Shown piece after piece: positions 49,186-60,420 of a stretch of 64,000 nt of DNA. Source of the stretch: Cunninghamia lanceolata (Eukaryota; Streptophyta; Pinopsida; Cupressales; Cupressaceae); assembly GCA_027924645.1 (NCBI GenBank), contig BSBN01000254.1, positions 14,082,501 to 14,146,500 on the forward strand. Reading direction: 5' to 3'. The notes below the pieces were generated by a model, which was given only the letters and a program-made list of their open reading frames with translations, was not told where the DNA came from and searched no databases. The position numbers were made by a program, and so were the translations under genes. Each line of letters starts with the position of its first letter. Position 1 is the first letter of the stretch.

Positions 49186-50643
49186 GTGCTAATTGGAAAG
49201 GCTTGCTCTGAGAAAATAAGAAAAGAAATTTTAGATGTCCTGAAAGAATACAAACACATCATAGCATGGACATATGAAGACTTAAAAACTTATGATACGT
49301 CCATCATAACCCACGTGATACCTTTGAGACCAGATCTTAAACCATTTAGGCAAAAACAAAGCCCTGTGAACGCCATTTTAGAACCTTTAATCTTCGAAGA
49401 AGTAAAGAGGTTATTGTCTGCCAGAATAATTTTCCCAGTCAGACATTCAGCCTGGGTAGCTAACCTAGTACCAGTAAGGAAGAAAAACAGAGACATCAGG
49501 TTATGCGTAGACTTTAGAAATTTGAACAAAGCATTTGAAAAGGATAATTATCCTCTGCCTCCCATAGACGAAGTGCTGCAAGCAGTAAACGGGGCAAAGA
49601 TGATCTCTTTCTGAGATGGTTTTTCGGGCTATAACCAGGTCTTAATTGATAGAGATGACAGATTAAAAACCACCTTCACTTGTAAATGGGGAAATTATGC
49701 ATATAGAAGAATGCCTTTTGGTCTGATCAATGCAGGTGCCACTTTTCAGAGAGCCATGGACATTGCATTCTGTGGGTTATCAGGTAAGTGCATTATTATG
49801 TATATGGACGATCTGATTGTGTATTCCAAGGATGAATCCACTCACGCTGAAGATTTCAAGAAAATACATAAGCAATGTGAGAGGTACGAAATTTCCCTTA
49901 ACCCTATGAAATTTTCATTTGGAGTAACTGAAGGTAAATTACTAGGGCATGTCATTTCTGAAACTGGAATATCGATTGACCCGGATAGAATAGAATCGAT
50001 AAAAAAATTGCAAATACCAAATAGTAGGAAAGAGTTGAAATAATTTTTTGGTAAAATTAACTTTGTTCGGAAGTTCATCACGGGTTTTGCAAAAATCGTG
50101 CAGTTGTTAAATGCCATGTTGAAGAAAGATGCGCAAATGGAGTGGACACTTGTGGCTAGGGCTGCATTCGAGGATATCAAGTGGGCCATTTCTGACACCC
50201 CTATACTGACAAGTCTAGACTACACCAAGATGTTTTATATTTATTCCTTTGCATCTTCCCATTTAGTTGTGACTGCCTTGATGCAGAAGGGTGAAGACAA
50301 TGAAGAAAAGCCCATAGCTTTTGTGAGTGCACCGTTGAAGGATGCACAACTGTGATACTTTGATATTGAAAGACAAACATTTGCACTAATGAGGGCCATG
50401 AAGAAATTCAAACATTATATCTTGCGCAACCAAGTCAAAGCCATAGTGCCAGACGTAGCAGTAAAGATGCTACTGATGTAGAATGAACCTGAGGAAAAGA
50501 GGGTCAAATGGATCACCATGCTGCAAGAGTTTGACATGGAAATCATTCCCATGAAGCTAGTCAGAGGGCAGTTGTTGGTGCAAACAATAGTGAACACAGA
50601 CCCAGATTTGATAAAACAATAGTATGTACTGAATTCCTAGGAT
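49186..50643 (+). pseudogene. Element D reverse transcriptase and degenerate native RNase H
   Basis: RT fingers carry RLCVDFRNLNKA (about 49498-49533), palm DGFSGYNQ and catalytic YMDD (49801-49812). A TGA at 49612 and a TAA at 50041 interrupt it. The following native RNase H has FYIYSFASSHL (about 50233) where the first catalytic Asp is expected, so that Asp is missing. The later catalytic residues are not recognisable either. This fits a tether-like domain left after function moved to the archaeal-type RNase H. Confidence 0.8.
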
Positions 50644-51904
50644 GCATCAGACTGGTATGGTGACTTGAACACTTTTCTAATATCTGGAAAGTACCCAAAT
50701 AGGATGAAAGCTTCTCAGAGGAGAGATTTGAAGATTAAAGCACAAAATTATATGGTGCAAGGAGGTCTTCTATTCAGGAAGAACCATGATGAAATCTATT
50801 TGAGATGTCTAAACAGAGCTGAGGCGGATAAGGTGTTGACAGAACTGCATGACAAGTACGGAACTGGTTTTTTTTCCCATCTAGCTACAACACATAAAAT
50901 ATTGAGAGTAGGCTACTATTGGCCTACGATGTTCAAAGATACAGAGAGTCACATTAAGAGTTGCCACACCTGTCAGATTGTAGCAGATAAGGGAAGAAAT
51001 CAGGCCAATCCATTACAGCCTGTGATTGAATCAAGACCATTTGCATAATGGGGCCTGGATTTCATCAGAGTCATCAATCCTCCATCTTCTACAAGACACA
51101 AGTTCATACTGATGGTGATAGACTACTGTACAAGGTGGACTGAAGCCACATGCTGCAAGTTCTCCATGACTGAGGTAGTTATCAAGTTCCTTGAAGAAAA
51201 CATCATAACCAGGTTTGGAACTCCCTATTCATTGATATGTGACAATGACCCTGCTTTCTCTTCTCTGAAGTTTTCTTAATGGGCATTTGAATACGGCCGT
51301 TTTAAGGTTTTCTTCAAATTATTACCCTCGAGGTAATGGATTAGCTGAGTCTACGAAATTTTTTTTGTTAGACATAATCAAGAAGCTAATTGCAAAGAGT
51401 CCTAGAGAGTAGAATACCTTGTTAAAGTATGCATTGTGGGTAGATAGGACCAAGTTTAAAACAGCTTTAGGTAGTGCACCTTATCATTTAGTTTATGGGA
51501 CTGATCCCATACTTCCGGTAAATCTGAGAATACCAATCTAGAAGTTTACCAATGAGTATTTAGGCTTTGATAATCATAGGGAAGCCAGGATAGTACAAAT
51601 GCTACAACTAGATGAGAAAAGAGGTCAAGCCATCTAGAAATTTGCCAAACACCAAGCAGTAGTCAAGAGGTCGTTTGATAAGAGGGCAAGAATCAAAACA
51701 TTTATGATATTAGACTTAGTGCTGTGCTGGGATAAAGCACATGAAAAGAAGAGGAGTCACAGAAAATTTGACAAACTATGGTTAGGTCCATTGCAGGTCT
51801 CAGAAATAATAGGAGACAACACATTTAGACTCAAGACCTTGACTGGGGAAGATGTGCCATTACCATTTAATGGCCAACATTTGAAACACTACTTCCAGGC
51901 TTGA
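50644..51904 (+). pseudogene. Element D integrase
   Basis: Zinc-binding region (HDKYGTG...ATTHKIL...CHTCQ, about 50845-50980), first catalytic Asp in GLDFIRV (about 51053), second in ICDNDPAF (about 51238) and Glu in YYPRGNGLAEST (about 51320-51355), the last reached after a frameshift near 51270. Frame 2 carries the C-terminal part to 51904 (KLWLGPLQVSEI...QHLKHYFQA). No chromodomain follows. A TAG lies at 51046-51048. Confidence 0.82.
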
Positions 51905-52928
51905 GGTAAAGGGCAGTCCTTTTTGTGTAATATAGTGTAAGTAGTGTACAGTCTTCTTTTTGCTTTGTTTTTTATTTTCTTTTTTTGTTGTTTCCTTTTG
52001 TAGGATAGTTGTTTGTACAGTTTTGTTTTTGTTTCTTTCTATTTTGTTGTTTGTATAGTTTTCTTTTGCTTTGTTTTTGTCTTTCTTGTACAGTCTGTTG
52101 TTGGTTTGTTGTTGTCTCCTCAGTAGGGATCTTTGTTTTTCTTTAGAGTATTAAGGAGCAAGCTAACAACTATTGAAAACAATAGAAAATTTAGAACATT
52201 TAGGTTGATTATTTGCAATTTATGCATAACTTGTTGTGACTGTCATGAATGTAGAGAGTTGTTTAGCTTCTAAAATTTTGTGTTCAATAATAGTTATTGA
52301 GAATTCAAGGGATGTTTCTCACGATGACACACCTAAAATCCTTGGGTTTGTTGAACCTACCAGTGTAGATATTAGGTGAAAAATCTGAGGCTACCCTTGC
52401 TACCATTACAATTCTCAGCTTAATTCCAGCAAGTGACCATTCCTTGCATCATGAAGTTACAATTGCATCATCTTATGGAAAAATTTCTATCAAATATCAA
52501 TAAAATAAAAATAAATAAATAAATAAAGTGGATTATACTAAAAATCCAGATTAAGCCATCTAAGTAACTCTACCGGGGCTATGGACACTCGCTGGCAGTG
52601 GGGCTCTACTTAGGAGAATTGTAATGATAACTTTGTCGGGGCTATAGACACTCACTGTCAGCAAGGCTCTATCCGGTCAGCTATGAGGGAATGACCTCAC
52701 CTATGTAGGCTAATATCAGTCACTAGTTTGTTCAACTGATCTTCAAGATGAGGATAATTAATCATGTGCACACACTTAAACTGAAAGTGAAAATTCATGC
52801 ATCCTTATTGAATACCTTAGGTCTCAAGTTGAATAATGATTTACAAGAAAGATAGTTGGAAGTTGTGGATTTATTTCATTCAGTTTTCTTAAATGCCTTG
52901 AATTTAGTTGTTTTGTTTGGTTTCTAGT
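51905..52928 (+). other. Element D 3' untranslated region
   Basis: A T-rich GTTTTTGTTT tract (51950-52110) is followed by two imperfect tandem copies of a ~65-bp unit (CGGGGCTATGGACACTCGCTG type, about 52570-52675). No clear polypurine tract was found directly before the 3' LTR. Confidence 0.6.
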
Positions 52929-55720
52929 TGTTGTGATGTTCACAACACTCCCCATTTTACTCCTATGCAAAATGAGGACCCCTGCTGTGGCTGTTGCTTT
53001 TGCTTGTGTGTGTTGTTCTGTTTGGTGGTAAAGGGAAAAGAGGGTAAAAAATTCACAAACTTTGTTAAAAATAGAGAAAAAATGCATTTTTAGTACCAGG
53101 GCATAATATGGTTGGATTCCTTGTGAAAAATGAGCTAGGGTTGCTTTTTGAACCATCTTAAAATTCGCCATATTTTGCAAGTTATGGGTATTTTAGTAAA
53201 TGTACATTCAGGTTTGTATGTTGCATGTACAAAGTCCTTTGTATATCCCTTTCCATATGCAAAGTCATTTGTATATGCAAAGGTCATTTTATACTTAGTC
53301 GTATGGGTAGTCGGGTTCGCATGTCACTGATATACAGGGTTGTTTGCATGATTGGGTCTTTTGCAAAGTACATACAATGCCCTTTGTCGCTTTCATATAC
53401 AAAGTCGATTGTATATCCTTTTACTTGTATGCATTTGGTAAAAGTTTTGATGTATACATACAAGATGGACCCGAAATAGTTAAGTGTTGAAATGGATAAA
53501 TGTTTGAATTCGAATGTATCTCACGTTTGTATGTTTGGTAGGTCGAAACATACGGGACAAATATACAAAGGTTTTATACGTGGCGTGTAATCCAAAAGGT
53601 TATGAACCAGGGTTAATTTGTTGTATGTCCGTAGGCTTGTATGTTTGAGTAACATGCAATGCGAATATACATTGGGCGGACTCGAAGGACTTATTAAAAA
53701 GAGTTAAGTCTTTGTATATTTGTGCAATGTATATTTATACATACATTGCGACATGTAACGTCCATATATATTGCATGGACTTGAAAAAGTTTTTAAACAG
53801 TGTTAAATCATTGTACATTTCGGGCTTGTATATTTATACATGCATTGTGATATACAATGCACTCATACAAGCCGGAATCAAAAAGAAAATAAAATCTGAT
53901 TAATACGATGTATCACGGCCAGCTTGTATATCAGAAGATACAAAGATTTGAATGGGAAAAGGGCGGGAAAATGAAGCGATAGGAATTTGAGGTTATTTTG
54001 GAGCCTGATTGCATATTTTTGGTCAACGATGGTTGACCCGACCATTTTCTAATGCTGTATGTGCATTTTTGGACACGATTTTCACTGTTTCAGGACCCAA
54101 TATCAGCATAAGAAATGGGATCAGCAGGAAATTTTAGACTCACTCCAACTATGGAGACTCATGCTGATAATGCTATTTTATGCTGAGTAAGGAAATCGGT
54201 AGGGAATTTTTGACTGCGTCGATAGTGGAGAGTTTTGTCGATGGAGAAGAGGGTTTAAATGTAAAACCAAACTGGTGGTTGGGGTTGGTGGTGCATAAAC
54301 TCTGCGACTGGATGTCAAGTTGGAAGTGCATTAGTTACTGCAGTTGGCACACACTGAACATTCTGACCAGGTAATTAATTGGCAAGGCAACTTGATGAGG
54401 GTTTTTTGATCCATTTTATCTATTTTGTAGGTTTGCAGTTGAGGAGGGAGTTGAAACTTGGTGGTGACATCACGGAAGAGGAAATCAGATCTCAGAGGAA
54501 GTAAAAGGAAGATAAGGATGAGGTGCAAAAAGTCAAGGGTCTTCATTGATGAAGACAAAATGCAAATGGAAACATTATTGCAGCAGACCACAGAAGTTAT
54601 TATTGAGCTGCTAGGGTTTCCAGAAGGGCATATTTCACCCAGATTGGATGTATGCTCAGAGATATTTTGGGAGACTTGTTCTCAAACATTTATTGCTATA
54701 ACCAGAGGTTTGAACCATTGCTTAACTAGGGTATTGGAGCTGTATTAGGGATGGTCATAGCTATATATTTCCCCCTTTACACTGTAAAACTCTACACAGG
54801 GATTTTTTTTAGAAAATAGCTAGCAGTTGTAGTTTATTGGGGCATTTAGAATGGAGAGACCTTTTAGTTTAGAAATAGAAGGAGGTCTCTTGTGTCTGCA
54901 TTAAGGAACGTGTGGAACATCCTGCTTCCTTATTGTATCTATAAAGCTTGTAAGTTTTTCTGTAGTTTGATCAATGAAGCTAAGAGTCATTCAGACATTG
55001 TAAATCTTATATGACTGTCTGTTTCTAATACAATTGAATCTCAAATTTTGCATCTATCTTCTGAGTGTTTTCTTTCTCTTCAATGTGTTTGAAACATTTT
55101 CTCTTAGAGCTTGCAATTTTAAGTGCAGGTTTGTGAAAATGCTTAGAATTTACACTTAAAGTTTTAGTCTGTGGATTTGGTCAATTTGCTGTATTACTTA
55201 TAAAGTGCATAATAAAACAATTAAATCCTTTGGTAGAATGAATGATGTTTAGTTTAGATCGTTCTAACTTTTCCCAACCCATCTGAAAATACTTAGCTTA
55301 AAACACAAGAATTTAAAGGAAATTGTCTTATATCTGAAAAGTATGCATAACTAAGTTGAAAGTAGACAGTTTTCATAAATATTTAAGAGGAGAAAGCTAT
55401 AATAATTTAAGAAAACCCTTTAAAGCTTTGTAGAACAGTAACACTTTTATGCAAAAGAATGAATAACATGCTGATTTTTATGATCTTTTGTATAGTTTGA
55501 GTCTAGTAAACCAACAAGAAACCCTAAATCACGTAAGGCCCCTTGAACATTACAGCTTCACATCAACCTACTGAATTTGCCCAACAGGTCAAGACCTGAC
55601 TATATTAAACTTGGGATTAAGCGAATCTTAACCGATTCCTTCATATCTTTCAAGTTAGTTTTGGTTCATTTTATGTGAATTTTAACTATTGTTATGAATG
55701 TGTTAAAACAATCATCAACA
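52929..55720 (+). repeat. 3' LTR of element D (2,792 bp)
   Basis: Matches the 5' LTR along its length with scattered substitutions and small indels; TATA-like CTATATATTT at 54761-54770. ORFs within both LTRs are parallel (for example 43588-43851 and 54331-54591 on the minus strand) and reflect LTR identity, not genes. Confidence 0.92.
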
Positions 55721-55725
55721 GGTAA
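55721..55725. repeat. Target-site duplication GGTAA, right (element D)
   Basis: Exact copy of 42172-42176; the transposase-like frame resumes here. Confidence 0.93.
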
Positions 55726-58271
55726 GATTCCAAAATGCACTTATAGAAGATATGCTCATAAGATTTGGAGATTGTTCTTTGAAAAGTTAAATGAGACTGC
55801 AAGATGTCAACTATTCCTTGAAATGATGCGAAGTATAAAGTATAGGTCCATCATGGAGATTCTTGTGTTGAGAACATCAGAGGCTTCAAGTGAAAAATCT
55901 ATTGTCGAGAATCTAATGAGTGAGTATGAGAGTGTGGGTAACACCTCACACACAAAAGATAGTAATGCAACATGGCGTGTGATTACATCGACTATAGTAA
56001 GTAGTCAAATGAGGAAAGCTTGTCTCATTAGAAAGACGAGTCAAGAATTGAGGATTAATAGGAAAACTTTATCAAGATCTGTTGGAAGACGCCAAAGAAT
56101 TAAGGACACTAATGCCAATGAATTATGGGTGTTCTCGGGGAGATGAACAAAAAAAGATAAACTAATTGTTGAAGCATTGAGATCACTAATTGAAGACTTT
56201 TGGAAGAATTACACAAGGGTATCTTTGAATCAAAGGGATGTGGTAAGAAGGAGAATCGGTAGTTAGAACCATGAGCCACATCCAAAGCATTTTTTGGATG
56301 AGACTCAAACATAGTTTTATGGTAAATTTCTAGAGAAGTATCCTCAAATTAAAAGTTGTCAAAGATATTTTGATATGCTAAAACCTTTCTATGTGAAGAT
56401 AAATCACACATGCACTACTTGTTGTAGATTACATATTGAATTTTCTAACCATTTTGATGTTTATAGGTCTATATATTTAGATATGCATACTAACAATGTT
56501 TTGCAAGGTTGTGCCATACGTGCCCCACCAACATCTTCAAGAGACTTCATATCAAGAATTTTATGTGAAAGAGAGGAAGGTCAAACATTCTATAAGAAAT
56601 TATTCTTGGATGACACATGTCATCATTGCGGTGGCTAGCAACATTTGCCAATATGTGAACATATGGAAAGAACACATGCGGTTGGAAACGAACTAGTAGA
56701 GTTTGGCAAGTATAAAATAGTGGCATACAATACAAAAGATGGTAAAGAAGTGAAGAGGTGTGAATTGGTTATTGAAAAGATTCCAGTTTATCAGTTTATG
56801 CCTATATTTTGTGACAGCATAGTGTATGAGTATGCAAGACATGCCTATAGAGCTCGATGGTTGGAGTTGCAATTCAAGTTATGCAAGGACACATTTATGG
56901 TTGGTAGCATTGTTACAGTCGTCAACTTTGCAGAGAACTACAATCTACAGCCACAGCATGAGGTGCAATCACAATATTACAACTCCACACATGTTTCTAT
57001 ATTTGTGCACATCGCATTCATTCATGTGAATGATAGTATAGAGGATGACAAAAAGATCATAAGGGAATATAATTTCTATATTAGTGACGATCACACACAT
57101 TCTACAGAGTTCGTACAAGGTTGCTTTCAGGTGTTCTACAATGATTTGGCTAGAAGGGGCATATCATTCAGTCGACATATCATATGGTTAGATAACTGTA
57201 CATCACAATTCAAACACTCACAAAATTTCTATTGGCTAAGTAGGAGGCATAATTTTATAGGTATTCAGCATATGTTGAACTTTTGTGAGGCCGAGCATGG
57301 AAAGGGGGAGCATGATGGTGTAGGAGCATGTATCAAAAGAGCCATATCACGAGAAGAGTTAAAGTATAGAGATAATACAAAGTTGACAGATTCAAAATTG
57401 ATTGTCGAGTGGTGTAATTCTTCCATGGGTCTAGGTAATGAAGGTAAGTCTTCAGTTCGTAGATTTTTTTGGTTGATAGATGAAACTAACGTTGCACCAT
57501 ATGAGGACTATTCTACATTGATAGGATCAAGTGAGATGCACTCTTTCAGAAGCTCAATTGCAGGTTCATGGAGTATCCATACGTGAAATATGTCATGCTT
57601 TTGTTCTTCCTGTACAATTCAAGCCTGGGATGAGTGCGAGTCAAAGGAGTGGGTTGATGAATGACAGTTAAGTTATCTTAGCCCACTTGCCACGTATCGA
57701 CCCTCAATGACACTGGAACTAACACAGATAGAATCATCAGTTCACTTTAAACACATATCAGATCTAGTTCACCCAGGTAATATATCTATTTGCATAGTTT
57801 TTGAAATTCCTAATGTCATCTTACTTTGTAGTGTTTTTTGTAATGTTGACTAATTTCATCTAATTTGCTACACATATCAATGTAGGGCATGTATATGTAG
57901 TTATTGCAGATGAAGATAATGAAGAGGGAATAGATTATTACTTATGTCATTGTGTTGAGGCCAAAAAGAAATTGGAGGCCCCAGTTACAGATGGAGAAAA
58001 CATTGAATACCCTACAGGCTCAGTGGTTATTACTAGAACATGGCTTAGAAGGTACCTACATAAGAGTGTTAATGTTTGGCTATTTTAGGACTTTGACATG
58101 CATCAGAAGATTCTTCATTACTCGAACCTTTTTGTGGCATCTAATATTCATTTGATATAGTATCAGGGTAGACCTTTGAACAAAATCTTGTGGAAGGTAC
58201 GTGAGTCTGACCATGAAGCAATACTTGACACAATAAAGAGTAGAGCAGACCCGGATGGTTCATTGGATTAA

Positions 58272-60006
58272 TTTGTAAGTATTCACATTGATTTTGTAAA
58301 GTCATGTTACATTGAGTTGTAAGTATGCACATTAATTTGTAAGGTTTGTCTTTTTTTATTTCCTGCTGCACTTTTACACATATACACATTTTTACATCAT
58401 CATGTTATGCTTCATGGGGTCAGCCCTAAGTGATGGATGAAGTTGATTATGAGAATACTATATAAAATATAGGTAATGTATAAAATATAGGTGTCTCTAG
58501 GTGTCTTGGTTTTTAACTAGATAATAGGTGTCTCTAATTGTGATGTAGAGGCAATGGGATAGTTGGAGGATGGCAAACTAGACAAGGTTTCCCTATGCTT
58601 TAAAGCCCAAATTTTACGATCATTATACAAAAGTGGGAACAACAGTTAGAGACTCTGAATTATTCATATAAAAGGTGATTTTAGATGCTATGGGACCCAT
58701 TCCAATCATTGCCAAAGGCATACCAAACTCAGGATTAACACTTCCTTCACAAACCTAAGAAATGGCTTGTAGCCCTAAAAAAGGAGAACAATCCTAATAA
58801 CTTTTGATACAGATCTTCAAACACACAACTTGGACAATTAGTAGATACCCATTTAGACTCCCTATCACATATCCAAAACTAGGTATAGGTTGTTTTGGAC
58901 GATATACCCTAACCTATAACTCCTCTCAATAACCTAGAGCCCCAATTAGGCCTAAAATACAAAGAGACACCCCTTAAATTCACACACAGAACTCAACCAA
59001 TGACTTGAGCACTTAGTATTCATGCCAAAACTATGAATTTTGTGGGTTTTTTCCTTCTACAATCTGTTGTTCCCAAAAATGCCTCTATGGTTCCTTCTCT
59101 ATGTCTGTAAACATCACCTAACACATAGTTTTGTTAGGCTTCCTCAAAGAAAAATTCTTCTCCTCAGATTACCTGCCAAAAAATTATCATATCATACTAG
59201 AACAAACCTACTACAGCCCATTCTACTGATCAAAAGTGAATCAAATCAGTGGAATGGCCAAAAAATGCACAATTCTTACCAAAACCCTAGATAAGGGTTT
59301 CTTAAACTATTTTCAGGAAAATGAGTCTTACTCTACTCTAGAATTGTTTCAAGATGCCAAACTAGATGAAAATGAATGTCAACTCACTCTAGTTTCATGT
59401 CACCACCATAGTCCTTCACAACCCATCCGTACAGAAATAGGGTACGGCCTGCTACAACATAATTATACAGAAAATGCATAATTTCTAAATTTTTAGTACT
59501 GTTTCTCCTCCAAAAGACTTCTCCAAGACTTCTCCTCCAAGTACAGAGTCTTAGCAAGCATATACAATGGATTGAGAGGTAGTTGGGTTTGATGGAGGGT
59601 GTATAACTATTCTTCCACCATCGAACTGCCCTGTCAGTTTCAAAACAACTACTTGCCATTGTTGCAACTGTCCTAATTAGGACTACAACGACTTGTTTAG
59701 GTTTAGTGAAGCTTTCAAAACACTTGAAAATTGTATTAAACCTTTGACAAGACTTGACATTCCTTCCTAACACTTTGACATGCCTTTGCAAGGCTTACAA
59801 CAAGAGGTTTTACATGACTGCCCCTTAAGACTTTATGACTGCCTCCTATACAATGTATGATTGTATGATGGTTTATTACAAACATGGCATTATAGCCCTT
59901 ATTACAACATGATAATGGCCTCCAAGACCTTATTGAATACACAAAACAAAATGAACAACAAAAACAAGAGAACTCAAGACCTTAGTCTTCTTGGTGCTCC
60001 TGCACC
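58272..60006 (-). repeat. Probable LTR fragment on minus strand
   Basis: On the minus strand a TGGTGCAGGAGCACC start at 60006 is followed about 70 bases on by AATAAGGTCTTGGAGGCC, the same two landmarks as in element C's LTRs. The fragment continues leftwards, but its end could not be placed; the part before about 59000 may be unrelated. An ORF at 59384-59791 (minus) has no domain. Short AGGTGTCT words recur at about 58490, 58530 and 60065. Confidence 0.5.
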
Positions 60007-60238
60007 AAATTGTGTCTTAGGTATATATGATATGTCAACTAGGTAGATAGAGACTAGAAAATAGGTGTCTTAGGTGTCCTGCGTCTACTAGATACATGTG
60101 TCTTAGGTCTTAGGTGAGGCCACATGAGCTTCCACCTTCACGTGGTTCACCTTGTCAGTATAGAATATTTATATTTCTTGAAGCTAAGGGAAGCACTTTT
60201 TCTTAATAGGAAAACTTTATCGACTTCAGTTGCACTAA

Positions 60239-60420
60239 TGGTGCAGGGGCACCTAGGTTGTCATGCCTCCAAGAGGGGTCAAAAAATAAAATTTTGTTTT
60301 GATTGAGTCAATTGTATGTAATAAGGTCTTTTAAGACCATTTCATTTGTTTTTAAGTCACTTTGAGTCATTTGGGGTCAATTTGAGTCTTTGAGTCCTGT
60401 TGTAAAAAACTGTCAATGTT
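60239..60420 (+). repeat. Probable LTR start fragment on plus strand
   Basis: TGGTGCAGGGGCACC at 60239 is followed about 81 bases on by the stem-loop AATAAGGTCTTTTAAGACC (60320-60338). The preceding frame ends in SVALMVQGHL-like sequence that runs into the LTR, as seen in element C. The fragment is cut off by the satellite array at about 60421. Confidence 0.55.

Larger units (their letters stand above)
42177..55720 (+). mobile_element. Tat-like Ty3/gypsy element D, 13.5 kb, two RNase H domains
   Basis: LTRs at 42177-44992 and 52929-55720 start TGTTGTGATG and end AATCATCAACA; GGTAA duplications flank the whole. Order: gag, protease, linker with Cys/His motif, archaeal-type RNase H, reverse transcriptase, degenerate RNase H, integrase. 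There is no chromodomain. The gag Cys/His motif, DGFSGYNQ and INAGATFQRAM in RT, and the extra RNase H place it with the Tat/Athila (OTA) group. One frame carries nearly all domains, with many TAG stops and a few frameshifts (about 47735, 47945, 51270). LTR lengths differ by 24 bp, so it appears older than element C. Confidence 0.93.
41641..58271 (+). pseudogene. Transposase-like gene interrupted by element D
   Basis: Coding parts are 41641-42176, 55726-57776 and 57886-58271 (stop TAA). The two outer blocks join in frame across element D when one copy of its GGTAA duplication is ignored, and an intron at 57777-57885 (GT...AG) has consistent phase. The protein is about 990 residues. It has a charged, low-complexity N-terminus, a Cys-rich part (CTTCCRLH; CHHCGG followed by CEHMERTH), a catalytic-looking core and a C-terminal domain (57886-58271). 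Candidate acidic triad: Asp in ISDDHTHSTEF (57085), Asp in WLDNCTSQFK (57190), Glu in FCEAEHGKGEHDG (57287 or 57293). The HGK-x3-DG-x-G-x2-KR signature resembles an uncharacterised transposase-like family seen in many eukaryotes. About ten stops are present (for example TGA 41653, TAG 41674, TGA 56144, TAG 56264, 56312, 56636, TGA 57584, 57662), so this copy is dead even without element D. No terminal inverted repeats were found. Confidence 0.75.
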
